Source: Symsagittifera roscoffensis
Lineage: Eukaryota > Xenacoelomorpha > Acoela > Convolutidae
Assembly: GCF_963678635.1 (NCBI RefSeq)
Contig: NC_087065.1
Coordinates: 69,442,956 to 69,506,955 of the forward strand
DNA length: 64,000 nt
Reading direction: 5' to 3'
Positions 30,959 to 43,355 of the stretch are shown piece after piece. Each line of letters begins with the position of its first letter. Position 1 is the stretch's first letter. Under the pieces are notes generated by a model. It made no database searches, was not told the DNA's origin, and saw only the letters and a list, made by a program, of their open reading frames with translations. The translations under genes were made by a program, and so were the position numbers.

Positions 30959-33900
30959 TTGTTGAGGTAGCGAGAGTCGTTATTCTGATTTTCGCGCTTT
31001 TCAGTTGCTGAGAAAAGTAAAGTTGCTACGGGTCATGCATGCTTATATCGGAACCTTCAAAATTATTTTGTCATTCCAAATTGACTCCTCCGAATACATT
31101 CAGTTGAACTATTAACACTGCTAATCGTTCAAAACAGCCAATATAAACTCGTTAAAGACATGCTTTTTGGGTCATTCTCGTCGAATTCTTGTCACATACC
31201 TCGGTTTCTTCATAGTTCTGAAAAATTTTGCCATTTAAGGGAATCCTATGAAGTACAATTGTGATTGTTAGGCCATAAAAATTCTCTTTTCTGGATTAAA
31301 ACTGGTTTCTCCTGGTTAATGTTAGAAATAATTTGATGTGAAGCCTACATCATAGGGTTTTGGTTGATAATGATTATCTCTTACTGGCCATATGTTGCGT
31401 CTTTTGACGAGCGAAAATTGCGTTTATGTGCGTGTGTGTTTTGAGGGTGAAAGGGATTTAATGGCCTTCAACTTTTTAAATTTTTGTTTGATTTATTGTC
31501 GGCTCCTTTGTTTTTATTTTCTTTTTTTTTTGGTTTAAAAGGTGTTAAACTATTTATTTTGTATCGTCTCAGTGGTCTGATTTTGTTTCATATGGCGAGC
31601 AACTAAAGTTATATGTCTTTGAGGGTGAGGGGAACTTATAATCCTATAGAAGTCTTTAGACTTGTTGATTTTTTTTCGCCCTAAAGAGTTTGCGCTGGTT
31701 TTTTCCGCTTGCTAATTTTTCCTACGATGTCATTTCAAATTTTATTTGTCATGGCGTTTTTAAGCAAAACTAGTCATAAAAACTATGATATATTGTGGTG
31801 TATAGCTATTGCACAGCTGATTATCAGAAGCTCTCTGATACGTTGATAATTAATAAAATTGAGCCTTATTGCTGGTCCAATCGTGATAAAATAATTGAAT
31901 TGTGGTATAAATGGCTTCAAAATGCTTTAAAAGAAACGATAGCTAAACGAACTGCTCATAGATCGTTATTATCTTCCTGGATAAATCAAAAAACGTCACA
32001 CTACATTGAATTTTGCAAACTGCAAAAAGAAAATATCCAGAAGCTCATACAAAAGTACAAACTTTACAAGAATTGGTCAATACATCTAGTAATATGGACA
32101 AAATTCAGTACGAAGATAAGTTAGCTCAAGGAAGATGAACCTCCACATTTTTTTCAAGTATTTTAAAGCTTTTAGGAAATCAAATTTACCACGCAAAATG
32201 TTTTACAACGATTTCACTGCTGATTCTGACAAAACTAAAGCAAATTTATTTGCAAAGTTGTTTTCTTCGGTTTATAGTAAGTCCAGTTGATTCAAGTGTA
32301 ATGTCTGGGCGAGCGTTACATTGTTGAGGTAGCGAGAGTCGTCATTCTGATTTTCGCGCTTTTCAGTTGCTGAGAAAAGTAAAGTTCTACGGGTCATGCA
32401 TGCCTATATCGGAAACTTCAAAATTATTTTGACATTCCAAATTTACTCCCACGAATACATTCATTTGAACTATTAACACTGCTAATCGTTCAAAACAGCC
32501 AATATAAACTCGTTAATGACATACTTTTTTGGGTCATTGTGGTCGAATTCTTGTCACATACCTCGATTCCTTCATAGTTCTGAAAGAGTTTTGCCATTTT
32601 AAGGAAATCCCATGAAGTACAACTGTGATTGTTAGGCCATAAAAATCCTCTTTTCTGGATTAAAACTGGTTTCTCCTGGTTAATTTTAGAAATAATTTGA
32701 TGTGAAGCTTACATGATAGGGTTTTGGATGATAATGAGCATCTCTTACTGGCCATTTCTTGCGACTTTTGACGAGCAAAAATTGTTTTTATGTGCGTGTG
32801 TGTTTTGAGGGTGAAAGGGACTTAATGGCTTTTAAATTTTTGTTTGATTTATTGTCGGCTCGTGTGTTTATATTTTCTTTTTTTTTGGTTTAAAAGAAGT
32901 TAACCTATTTATTTTGTATCGTCTCAGTAGTCTCATTTTGTTTCATATGGCGAGCAACTAAAGTTATATGTGTTTGAGGGTGAGGGGAACTTATTATCCT
33001 ATATAAGTCTTTAGACTTGTTGATTTTTTTCGCCTTAAAGAGTTTGCGCTGGTTTTTTCCGCTTGGTATTTTTTCCTACAATGTTATTTCAAATTTTTTT
33101 TGTCATGGCGTTTTTAAGCAAAACTAGTCATAAAAACTTTGATACATTGTGATGTATAGCTATTGCAAAGGTGATTATCAGAAGCTCTCTGATACGTTGA
33201 TCATTAAAAAAATTGAGCCTTATTGCTGGTCCAATCCTGAAAAATTAATTGAATTGTGGTATAAATGGCTTCAAAATGCTTTAAAAGATTGCTATTACCT
33301 TCCTGGATAAATCAAAAAACGTCACACTACATTGAATTTTGCAAACTGCAAAAAGAAAATATCCAGAAGCTCAAACAAAAGTAAAAACTTTACAAGAATT
33401 GGTCAATACATCTTTTAATATGGACGAAATTCAGTGCGAAGATAAATTAGCTCAAGGAAAATGAACCTCCACAATTTTTTCAAGTACGTTAAAGCTTTTA
33501 GGAAATCAAAATTACCACGCAAAGTGTTTTAAAACGAGTTCACTGCTGATTCTGACAAAACTAAAGCAAATTTATTTGCAAAGTTCTTTTCTTCGGTTTA
33601 TAGTAAGTCCAGTTGATTCAAGTGTAATGTCTGAGCGAGCGTTACATTGTTGAGGTAGCGAGAGTCGTCATTCTGATTTTCGCGCTTTTCAGTTGCTGAG
33701 AAAAGTAAAGTTGCTACGGGTCATGCATGCCTATATCGCAAACTTCAAAATTATTTTGTCATTCCAAATTGACTCCTCCGAATACATTCAGTTGAACTAT
33801 AAACACTGCTAATCGTTCAAAACAGCCAATATAAACTCTTTAATGACATGCTTTTTTGGGTCATTCTGGTTGAATTCTTGTCACATACCTCGGTTCCTTC

Positions 33901-36900
33901 AAAGTTCTGAAAAATCTTTGCCATTTTAAGGGAATCCTATGAAATACAATTGTGATTTTTAGGCCATAAAAATCCTCTTTTCTGAATTAAATTTGGTTTC
34001 TCCTGGTTAATGTTAGAAATAATTTGATGTGAAGCCTACATCATAGGGTTTTGGATGATAATGAGTATCTCTTACTGGCCATATGTTGCGTCTTTTGACG
34101 AGCGAAAATTGTGTTTATGTGCGTGTGTGTTTTGAGGGTGAAAGGGACTTAATGGCCTTTAAATTTTTGTTTGATTTATTGTCGGCTTCTTTTTTTTTAT
34201 TTTCTTTTTTTTGGTTTAAAAGGTGTTAAACTATTTATTTTGTATCGTCTCAGTAGTCTCATTTTAATTCATATGGCGAGCAACTAAAGTTATATGTGTT
34301 TGAGGGTGGGGGGGAACTTATTATCCTATATAAGTCTTTAGACTTGTTGATTTTTTTTTCGCTTTAAAGAATTTGCGCTGGTTTTTTCCGCTTGGTAATT
34401 TTTCCTACGATGTCTTTTCAAATTTTATTTGTCATGGCGTTTTTAAGCAAAACTAGTCATAAAAACTTTGATATATTGTGGTGTATAGCTCTTGCAAAGG
34501 TGATTATCAGAAGCTCTCTGATACGTTGATCATTAAATAAAATTGAGCCTTATTGTTGGTCCAATCCTGATAAAATAATTGAATTGTGGTATAAAGGGCT
34601 TCAAAATGCTTTAAAAGAAACGATAGCTAAACGAACTGCTCATAGATCATTATTACCTTCCTGGGTAAATCAAAGAACGTCACAATACATTGAATTTTGC
34701 AAACTGCAAAAAGAAAATATCCAAACCTCATACAAAAGTGCAATTTTTACAAGAATTGGTCAATACATCTAGTAATATGGACAAAATTCAGTACGAAGAT
34801 AAATTAGCTCAAGGAAGATGAACCTCCACAAATTTTTCAAGTACTTTAAAGCTTTTAGTAAATCAAATTTAACACGCATAATGTAACGAATTCACTGCTG
34901 ATTCTGACAAAAATAAAGCAAATTTATTTGCAAAGTTCTTTTCTTCGGATTATAGTAAGTCCAGTTGATTCAAGTGAAATGTCGGGGCGAGTGTTACATT
35001 GTTGAGGTAGCGAGAGTCGTTATTCTGATTTTCGCGCTTTTCATTTGCTGAGAAAAGTAAAGTTGCTATGGGTCATGCATGCCTTATCGGAAACTTCAAA
35101 ATTATTTTGTCATTCCAAATTGACTCCTCCGAATACATTCAGTTGAACTATAAACACTGCTAATCGTTCAAAACAGCCAATAAAAACTCTTTAATGACAT
35201 GCTTTTTTGGGTCATTCTGGTCGAATTCTTGTCACATACCTCGGTTTCTTCATAGTTCTGAAAAATTTTTGCCATTTAAGGGAATCCTATGAAGTACAAT
35301 TGTGATTGTTAAACCATAAAAATTCTCTTTTCTGGATTAAAACTGGTTTCTCCTGGTTAATGTTAGAAATAATTTGATGAGAAGCCTACATCATAGGGTT
35401 TTGGTTGATAATGATTATCTCTTACTGGCCATATGTTGCGTCTTTTGACGAGCGAAAATTGCGTTTATGTGCGTGTGTGTTTTGAGGGTGAAAGGGATTT
35501 AATGGCCTTTAAATTTTTAAATTTTTGTTTGATTTCTTGTCGGCTCGTTTGTTTTTATTTTCTTTTTTTTTTGGTTTCTTGAACGGATTTTTTTCATTCG
35601 GTTATACAACCACTTTTCACAATTTTTACACAGCACCACACTTTGGATTTAGAAGGAATCGATCGACGATTACTCAATTATTAACATTCCTTCAAAAAGT
35701 GTATAATGGTATTGAAAATCAAAAAGAAATAGATGTAAAATTCACTGAATAAAGCAAAGCTTTCGACCGCGTCGATCATGGTGTGCTCCCTAAAAAACTA
35801 GTTGAAACCGGCATTAGAAGTGAATTACTAAACTTACTGAAATTTTATGTAACAGATTGTAGCCAATTTGTTAATAAAGAGTTTTCTTGGGAAATTAAAA
35901 TCACAAGTGGAGTACTTCAGGGGAGTATTATTGCGCCTTTACTTTTCCTAGTTTTTATGGACGATTTGCCTGCAAAATGCGAATATTTTTTCCCTCTTAT
36001 GATTGCTGATTATGCAAAAATTATAAGCATTGGAACTTAACGCAAATTTTATTTGTCATGGCGTTTTTAAGCAAAAGGGATTTAATGGCCTTTAAATTTT
36101 TAAATTTTTGTTTGATTTATTGTCGGCTCGTTTGTTTTTTGTTTTTTTTTGGTTTAAAAGGTGTTAAACTATTTATTTTGTATTGGCTCAGGCGTCTTAT
36201 TTTGTTTCATAGGGCGAGCACTTAAAATTATATGTATTTGAGGGTAAGGAAACTTGTTATCCTATTTAAGTCTTTAGATTTGTTGATTTTTTTTGCCTTA
36301 AAGACTTTGCGCTGGTTTTTTCCGCTTGGTAATTTTTCCTACGATGTAAATTTCAAAATTTATTTGTCATGGCGTTTTTAAGCAAAACTAGTCATAAAAA
36401 CTTTGATACATCGTGGTGTATAGCTATTGCAAAGGTGATTATCAGAAGCCTCTGATACGTTGATCAATAATAAGTTTGAGCCTTATTACTGGTCCAATCC
36501 TGATAAAATAATTGAATTGTGGAATAAATGGCTTCAAAATGCTTTAAAAGAAACAAACTGCTCATAGATCGTTATTACCTTCCTGGATAAATCAAAAAAC
36601 GTCACACTACATTGAATTTCGCAAACTGCAAAAAGAAAATATCCAGAAGCTCATACAAAAGTACAAACTTTACAAGAATTGGTCAATACATCTAGTATTA
36701 TGGACAAAATTCAGTACAAAGTTAAATTAGCCCAAGGAAGATGAACCTCCAGAGTTGTTTCAAGTACTTTAAAGCTTTCAGGAAATCAAATTTACCACCC
36801 AAAGTGTTTTACAACGAATCCACTGCTGATTCTGACAAAAATAAACAAATTTATTTGCAAAGTTCTTTTCTTCGGTTTAGAGTAAGTCGAGTTGATTCAA

Positions 36901-36905
36901 GTTTC
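30959..36905 (+). repeat. 1.36 kb tandem array, copy 2 (four units)
   Basis: Units are 30959-32320 (1362 bp), 32321-33646 (1326 bp), 33647-34998 (1352 bp) and 34999 to about 36905. Each of the first three ends in the LTR remnant G(A/C)GNGTTACA. The last is lengthened by a copy of the CR1 RT core at about 35575-36045. All carry the CR1 linker fragment in decayed form. Copy 1 of the block has only about two units, so the array has expanded or contracted since the duplication. Confidence 0.8.
35575..36045 (+). pseudogene. CR1-type RT core inserted in array unit 4
   Basis: This is near-identical to 37205-37675 (same LLTFLQKVYNGIE, same TAA before SKAFDRVDHG, same IADYAK box). On both sides it is joined abruptly to array sequence (TTTTTTTTGGTTTC at the left, GGAACTTAACGCAAATTTTATTTGTCATGGCG at the right). 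It must be a local copy of the flanking RT pseudogene, not an independent transposition. Confidence 0.8.
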
Positions 36906-37963
36906 TTCGCAACTTGTCTGCTGGCATGCCACTTCTAGAAGAAATAAGCATCGAAACAAAAGAAGTAAGGGAAATTTGTAAAAACTTAAATATGAACTAA
37001 AGTAAAGGAACAGATGAATTACCACCTTTTTTGTTTCACATTTCCTCTATCTCTCTATCCCCTTCTTTACACTATCGAAAATTTTTGCAAACCGGTGAAT
37101 ATCCAAAAGTTTTGAAAATTGCAACAGTGTCTGCTCTCCATAAAGATAACGACAATTGCGATGTATCCAATTACCGCCCAGTGTCTCTTCTATCGATCCC
37201 TTCCAAAATTCTTGAACGGATTTTGTTCATTCGGTTATACAACCACTTTTCACAATTTTTACTCAGCACCACACTTTGGATTTAGAAGGAATCGATCGAC
37301 AATTACTCAATTATTAACATTCCTTCAAAAAGTGTATAATGGTATTGAAAATCAAAAAGAAATAGATGTAAAATTCACTGAATAAAGCAAAGCTTTCGAC
37401 CGCGTCGATCATGGTGTGCTCCCTAAAAAATTAGTTGAAACCGGCATTAGAAGTGAATTACTAAACTTACTGAAATTTTATGTAACAGATTGTAGCCAAT
37501 TTGTTAATAAAGAGTTTTCTTGGGAAATTAAAATCACAAGTGGAGTACTTCAGGGGAGTATTATTGCGCCATTACTTTTCCTAGTTTTTATGGACGATCT
37601 GCCTGCAAAATGCGAATATTTTTTCCCTCTTATGATTGCTGATTATGCAAAAATTATAAGCATTGGAACAGAACGCATTTTAGTACAAAAAGGATTAAAC
37701 GCATTTCAAAAATGTACATAAACAAATCACATGCCTCATGGATAAATGTGCTCGTGTTTTTATCAACAGTAAAAAAAGACTTTTAATTTTGGAAATCACA
37801 TGATCGAAAAAAAGTTAACACAATCAGATTTAGGTTTGATGCTCTCGAGTGACCTTAAATGGGACCAACACATCTGAAAAGCCTGAAAGAAGGCAATAAG
37901 AGTTTTTTCTGATCAAATATAACGTTTCGAATATATATTGGACAACGAAGCTCAATCTGTATA
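36905..37963 (+). pseudogene. CR1/Jockey-type reverse transcriptase, copy 2 (left part)
   Basis: It has the same RT motifs as 20398-21470. Compared with copy 1 it retains better matches (NYRPVSLLSIPSKILERIL, LVFMDDLPAKC), but shares the TAA before SKAFDRVDHG. It is cut at 37963 by E2. The continuation is at 47397. The two pieces join at AATCTGTAT/AAGTCAATG as in copy 1. Confidence 0.85.
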
Positions 37964-38862
37964 TGTGCCAGTCGGTCATATTTGGAAGTTTGACCTTGAG
38001 AAAGACAAGAACGCTTAATTTTGGAGTGAAATTTGATTTTTCAAAAATTCGAATGGAGCCTGTCATGCACGATTTTCTCGCGATAACTGAAAACCGAAAA
38101 AGAGAAATCAGAACGATCGAGTTACAATCGCGGGAAAAGTTGCCAGATAAAGCAGTAGAAAATTGCCATTCGCAATTTCCGTCACAATAAAACTAGAGTA
38201 GAGCTGTCCTATCTGAAACAGAAGGAAGCGTATTCCCGAGAACTGGACCATTATTGCTCGACTGGATTATTATTCAAACTGGACTAGAGTGAACCTTCGA
38301 TGGAAAGGTGGACAGCTTGAGTGTCCAATGGTTCACGAGAAACCATACTCTAGAGTTCAAACTTGGTCCTGTTATTGAAACTGATAAACATTAAACTCAT
38401 TTAGTTACATTATTTAATTCTCGAGTTGATTACCGACTTAATTACTCCCAGTTCTTGAGCGTGCTACGATGTGAGTACTCAATTTAAATTTTATGTTTTA
38501 TGATTGTTATGTTGAGGTAAGGCGAGTTTTAGGTTGATCCATCTGAAATGGATCAAAGTTCCACTGTCTAATAAAAAGTAACTTAACGGATTGTTCCGAC
38601 CCGGTTTTTAACGGCGTTCATGTATTTTGGGTATCTAGAGACCTAAGTATGGGGACGTTCTTATTTCTAGAGTGGGGGGATATTTTGGTAGTAGCCTTTA
38701 AGCTGTAACGGGTTGTATTCTCATGTCACAAGCAAACCGAATTGGCTCCGACTGATTTGAGGTAGAAAAACACAAGAGATAGTGTCCCTGACTCTTGAGC
38801 CAATGGTTATAGGGCCTATTTTTCTTAAGCCTCATGTGTGACTACAGTAGACGAATGTTACA
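37964..38862 (+). repeat. E2 5' LTR
   Basis: It starts TGTGCCAGTCGG and ends GAATGTTACA, 899 bp. It contains a perfect 9 bp stem hairpin (arms TTGATCCAT and ATGGATCAA) at 38534-38556. The ORFs of about 75-85 codons seen here and at 46461-46718 are LTR sequence, repeated because the LTR is repeated. Confidence 0.9.
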
Positions 38863-38873
38863 TAGTGTTTTTA

Positions 38874-38888
38874 TGGCGCTCCTGGGTG
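38874..38888 (+). other. E2 putative primer-binding site
   Basis: TGGCGCTCCTGGGTG begins 12 nt after the LTR. It is identical to the sites of E1 and E3, although the leader downstream diverges, so it is probably functional. The tRNA is not identified. Confidence 0.65.
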
Positions 38889-39367
38889 TTTACGACATCA
38901 AGACTACGGAGTCGAACCCACTTGAGACAGCTTCGGGCTGCATGCCCATTCTAGAGTACCGGTGGTACGGTTCGGCAGGAATGTGCAAACTTTCCGGTTG
39001 TACCGTGATAGCTTTTTAAAGAAAACTCGAGAAAACTTCCTGGTACGCTCTCCGAACGAGGCTTAGCTAACCGAGTAAATTGGGGCAACTAGGGGGACAA
39101 AAACACGAGCAAAAAGACAAAAAGTGAAACAAAAACCAGAAAAGAATAGAAAAAGGAACAAAAACCATAAAACGAAAAAAGACAGTGACTTTGACACCAG
39201 ATTAGTTGGATCAAACCTTTATATTAATTAAATAGTATACCCATACTGTTTTACAAGTTCGATCGTTTCGATCAACCTAGCAATTTAACTCAGTAACCTC
39301 AATAAAGTGCCCGAGTGTGGGGCGTTGTCAAGGGTTTTTAGATAGCTTGGAACTTAGCTGGACAACA

Positions 39368-39558
39368 AGGAGACTTGACTGGAAGAGGTGACCAGCCGAG
39401 TGGGAAAGTGGTTCAGGAGCACTTGAGCTGAACCAATAGGAGACTTGACTGGAAGAGGTGACCAGCCGAGTGGGAAAGTGGTTCAGGAGCACTTGAGCTG
39501 AACCAATAGGAGACTGGACTGGAAGAGGTGACCAGTCGAGTGGGAAAGTAGCCAAGAA
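39368..39558. repeat. 70 bp tandem repeat, 2.7 copies
   Basis: Copies start at 39368, 39438 and 39508 with the phrase AGGAGACTTGACTGGAAGAG (third copy ACTGG). The third breaks off at GGGAAAGTAGCC. The unit has no relation to the 14 bp minisatellite. Confidence 0.9.
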
Positions 39559-40399
39559 GGATTTGGCAGTTCTCGAGTTCTCAAGTTGGGCAGAACGGGT
39601 ATCGTTAAAATTCACATTACATTATAGGAAATAAGTGTAAAATTGGATAAGCGATATCCCCCGGTTTTGAGGAAAGTTTTTACTTGAGCAGGCCTGGAGA
39701 CAGGTCTACGGTTTTCTCATGAGAGGTTTAGCACCCGGCGCTTAAGGTAATTTTAGGCTTAAGAAGGGGGGCTAAAAAGGGGGGAGGTTAGAAGGGGGGC
39801 TGGTTAAGTTAGTGGTTGGCGGTTATAATTTGTAAAAAGGGGGGACACATTAGAGTAACTAATTGCTCGGCATCGTCGACTTAGTTACATTAGATATTTA
39901 CACGCGTTGGTCATAGGAAGCGGATATCCAAAATTAGAATTAAGTTAAGGTAGGTACCCTGGTCAGATCGGTAGGGGAGAACGGATATAAACAGTTTTTG
40001 TGATACCCCATAAGATCGCTAGCAGGGGGAAGGAGAACGCGTGGCAATTAGGTACCAGACATTTTTTCGATAGAAGGTAGACATTTGTCAACTTTGAGTT
40101 TTAGGTGGGTTCATCTCTTTGTTTTTATTGTTTAGATTTTTGTTGCATTTTGGTAAGGATTTGTGTTTGGTTTTTATAAGAACAGGTGATCACAAGATAC
40201 CTGCGCACAGGTTTTGGTTTCGAGTTGCTTGGAACATTGAAAAAGAGGTAACTAAAAAAGGGGGGTCAGCATTTGGCCACTAAGAGAGGGTTTTTGGGAA
40301 AATTTTTACTAGAGCTTGAGTGATGGTGCAAGGTACAGTGAATCAAGAAGTCCCTAAAACGAAGAAGAAAGAGGTCCCACCGCTCAAACACTTGTTAAT

Positions 40400-41150
40400 A
40401 GTCTTGGGACAGTGCCAAAGAAGTCTTGGGACAGTGCCAAAGAAGTCTTGGGACAGTGCAGTCTGGGGACAGTCTTGGGACAGTGCAGTCCTGGGATAGT
40501 CTTGGACCAGAGCAGTCTTGGTACAGTCTTGGGACAGTACAGCCTTGAGACAATACAGTCTTGGGACGCTACGGTCTTGGGACAGTGGTCTTGGGATACT
40601 AGTCTTGGGACAGTGGTCTTGGGACAGCGGTCTTGGGACAGTGGTCTTGGGACAGTGGTCTTGGGACAGTGGTCTTGGGATAGTGGTCTTGGGACAGTGG
40701 TCTTGGGACGCTAGTCTTGGGACAGTGGTCTTGGGACAGTGGTCTTGGGACAGTGGTCTTAGGACACTAGCCTTGGGACAGGTCTTGGGACAGTGGTCTT
40801 GGGACAGTGGTCTTGGGACAGTGGTCTTGGGACAGTGGTCTTGGGATAGTGGTCTTGGGACAGTGGTCTTGGGACACTAGCCTTGGGACACTAGTCTTGG
40901 GAAAGTAGCCTTGGGACACTAGTCTTGGGACAGTAGTCTTGGGACACTAGTCTTGGGACAGTAGCCCTGGGACAGTAGCCCTGGGACAGTAGTCTTGGGA
41001 CAGTAGTCTTGGGACACTAGGCTTGGGAAAAGGGTCTTGGGACACTGACAAAAACTACTGGGAGGTACCGAACAATCTTGGGACAGTAGAAAGAAAGCCT
41101 GGGACGGCACAAAGAAGAGTAGGGACAGTAACTGGAAGTCTTGGGACGGT
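40400..41150. repeat. 14 bp GTCTTGGGACAGTG minisatellite
   Basis: Some 45-50 copies of GTCTTGGGACAGTG and variants (GTCTTGGGACACTA, GTAGCCCTGGGACA), most regular at 40600-40870. Because 14 is not a multiple of 3, any frame repeats every 42 nt and stays open, giving ORFs of 100-120 codons that are not genes. Confidence 0.9.
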
Positions 41151-41489
41151 ATAAAAATTGGAGTAAAATCACAATAAGTGTTTTAAGACAGAATTAAAAC
41201 AGAACAAGACTAGTCGGAACTCGGTACGGTTGTAACCACAAATAAAGAAAGTTTCTCGAAGAGTTTTGAAAGAGAACTGGGAACATCGTTTTTATCACGT
41301 TGTATATTTCCTTTTAAGAATTTTTCCACGAAAGATTTTATTCTTATAATAGAATTGTGTATATAATAATATTGTAAATAAGAGCAATTGTAAATAGAAA
41401 TAATGAGACGGAGTAGGGTACCGATGCTCGAAAAAAGGTCAACTGGATCAAACACGAAATATAACTCGTCGCTGCGCGGAACGACATAA

Positions 41490-43355
41490 ATGGGCCCAAA
41501 GAAGACAAAAGATAACTTTTCAGTTAGTATGGTCAGCACGAGGAGTAGTACCGAGAACAAGACGAGAGAAGGTGCCAAAGACAAACAGGTGGAGCCCACA
41601 ATTGAAATCGATCTAGAGATACCAGACCAGAGCGTAGATGAAGTGGAGAAGAAGACAACGGAATCCACACCGATGCCCCATATGGAAGATCAAAATCCAA
41701 AAACCGTGGAGTTTTTGCCGATAGACGCGTTGGAAGACACAACAGGCAATACCCGAGAAACTGTGAAAGACGACTCTCAAGTAAAGAAGACATCTTTTAC
41801 AGAAAAGTTGGCGATGATGGTCGGAATGAAATCGAGAGACAACACGGCCGAAGAATCAAAAACTGAAAGAGCACGAACATTTGGGACAGTGAGCACGAAG
41901 GCGACAGAAGCCGACCTAAAGGAAGAACAAGCCAGAACAGGAGCGACAGCCGAAAACAAGACAACTGCTGATCATGAAACAGCTACTCTTGAGCTTGGCG
42001 ACCTGATGACAAAACTAAATCAGATCGACAAAAAACTTAAGTACAGTGAGGAAGATAGAGACTTGATAAGGAAAGAGTTGAAATACAACAAACACGAGTA
42101 TCTGGATAGTTATTTTAACCTGGCTAAGGCGACAGACGAGAGACTCCAGCAGATGTCGGACAAGGTGGATGCCACCAATGAAGAACGAGATAAGAACATC
42201 AAAAAAGATATGCAACAGTTGAAAAACCGATATGATGATGTCAACAGCCAATTAGGTAGCCTGGAAAAGAGAATGGACACAATGAACAGGAATCAAGCCG
42301 AAAGTTCGTGTGCAAAACAGGCGAAATTGGACGCAATCTTGAGAAATTCTACCTCACAAGAAAGACCGGCAGCGGATCGTACACAAGGCACCAGAGTTGA
42401 CTTTGTGGAACCACAAAGGAACAAACGGCAATCGACACCGTTGCCTTTAAACCGGGATGCGGTAAGCATAGCACCAACGGCTGCTAAAACAATCATGAAA
42501 AATGGAACATCAAACACAACGAGTGGTCCGGGGGACTCAACAGCTAGCAGCAACGCAGGTTCGGATACCATGACGTGGGCATCCACTTGGGAGATGATGA
42601 ACAGGACTCTAGAGGCCTTAGCCACGAGGAACACTGACTAGAGCGATAGGAGAGACGGAAAATCAAGAAAAACTTTCAAGAAGCCAAAAGAATTCAAAGA
42701 CGACTCCGATGGATGCATTGACACCTGGGTGGAAGTGATGAGATTACACCTAGAGCAAGATAACTTAAATGATGAAAGGCAAGCATGCACAGCCATACTC
42801 AGCAACCTGGAAGGCACGGCATTAAAATGCGTGGTTGCAAAGAAAGAAGAAGAACGCGATACCGCGGACAAAATCTTCGAAATATTGCTGAATCGATTCG
42901 GATCAGGCATGAAGGGTCACCAAGCGATGATGCGATTTGAAAAGAGAAGGCAGAGGGACGATGAGTCAATTGATCGGTTCCTAGATGACCTTGAGAGCTT
43001 GAGAAGAAGGAGTGATCCAGAGGAGTCGACAAACAGAATAAACTTTAGCATTGCCTCGAAGTTCATTGATGGGGTAAAAAGTGATGACTTAAGAACAATG
43101 TTAGCAACATACTACACATTGTCGAAAGACAGCGCACCGACCCCAGAAGAAATGAGACAGAAATCAAGGGAATACATGCTGATGAAGCCCAAGAAATACT
43201 CATATTCAGAAAACAGGAACACGCAAGGGGGAAGTCAACCTCAGAGGTCGTCATGGTACAAGCCTAGAGATGACATGGACAAGCGCAGATCATGCGCGAA
43301 CTGCGGGTCAGCGTTCACCACGTGGCTGACTGCACAACATACAGACAAGGCATGA
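41490..43355 (+). pseudogene. E2 Gag, first part (one internal TAG)
   Basis: 383 codons (charged N-terminus, coiled-coil-like 42000-42330) run to TAG at 42639-42641. The same frame continues, without another stop, through the capsid-like core (DGCIDTWVEVMRLHLEQD, NRFGSG, FEKRRQRDDESIDRFLDDLE) to 43355. The first CCHC knuckle (CANCGS..., about 43289-43335) is broken by a one-base shift. The sequence is otherwise collinear with E1 and E3 Gag. The TAG could be a readthrough stop or a null mutation. With a nearby frameshift, the latter is simpler. Confidence 0.75.

Larger units (their letters stand above)
38889..41489 (+). other. E2 leader
   Basis: About 2.6 kb without a credible gene. It contains a 70 bp repeat (39368-39558), G-rich AAGGGGGG runs (39760-39845), a 14 bp minisatellite (40400-41150) and an A-rich tract at 39105-39190 shared with the other family members. 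The ATG of gag at 41490 is the first of a long frame. Confidence 0.7.

Noticed and set aside
37963-38190. ORF conserved at two places (also 46461-46718)
   Set aside because: Both lie in the two LTRs of E2. Conservation is due to LTR identity.
38834-39019. 61-codon ORF starting at the E2 LTR end
   Set aside because: Spans LTR end, primer site and leader. The related fragment at 9180-9550 does not keep the frame.
40412-40880. Repetitive ORFs of 100-120 codons (SWDSGLGTVVLGQ-type repeats)
   Set aside because: They are the translation of a 14 bp minisatellite, which stays open in several frames on both strands.
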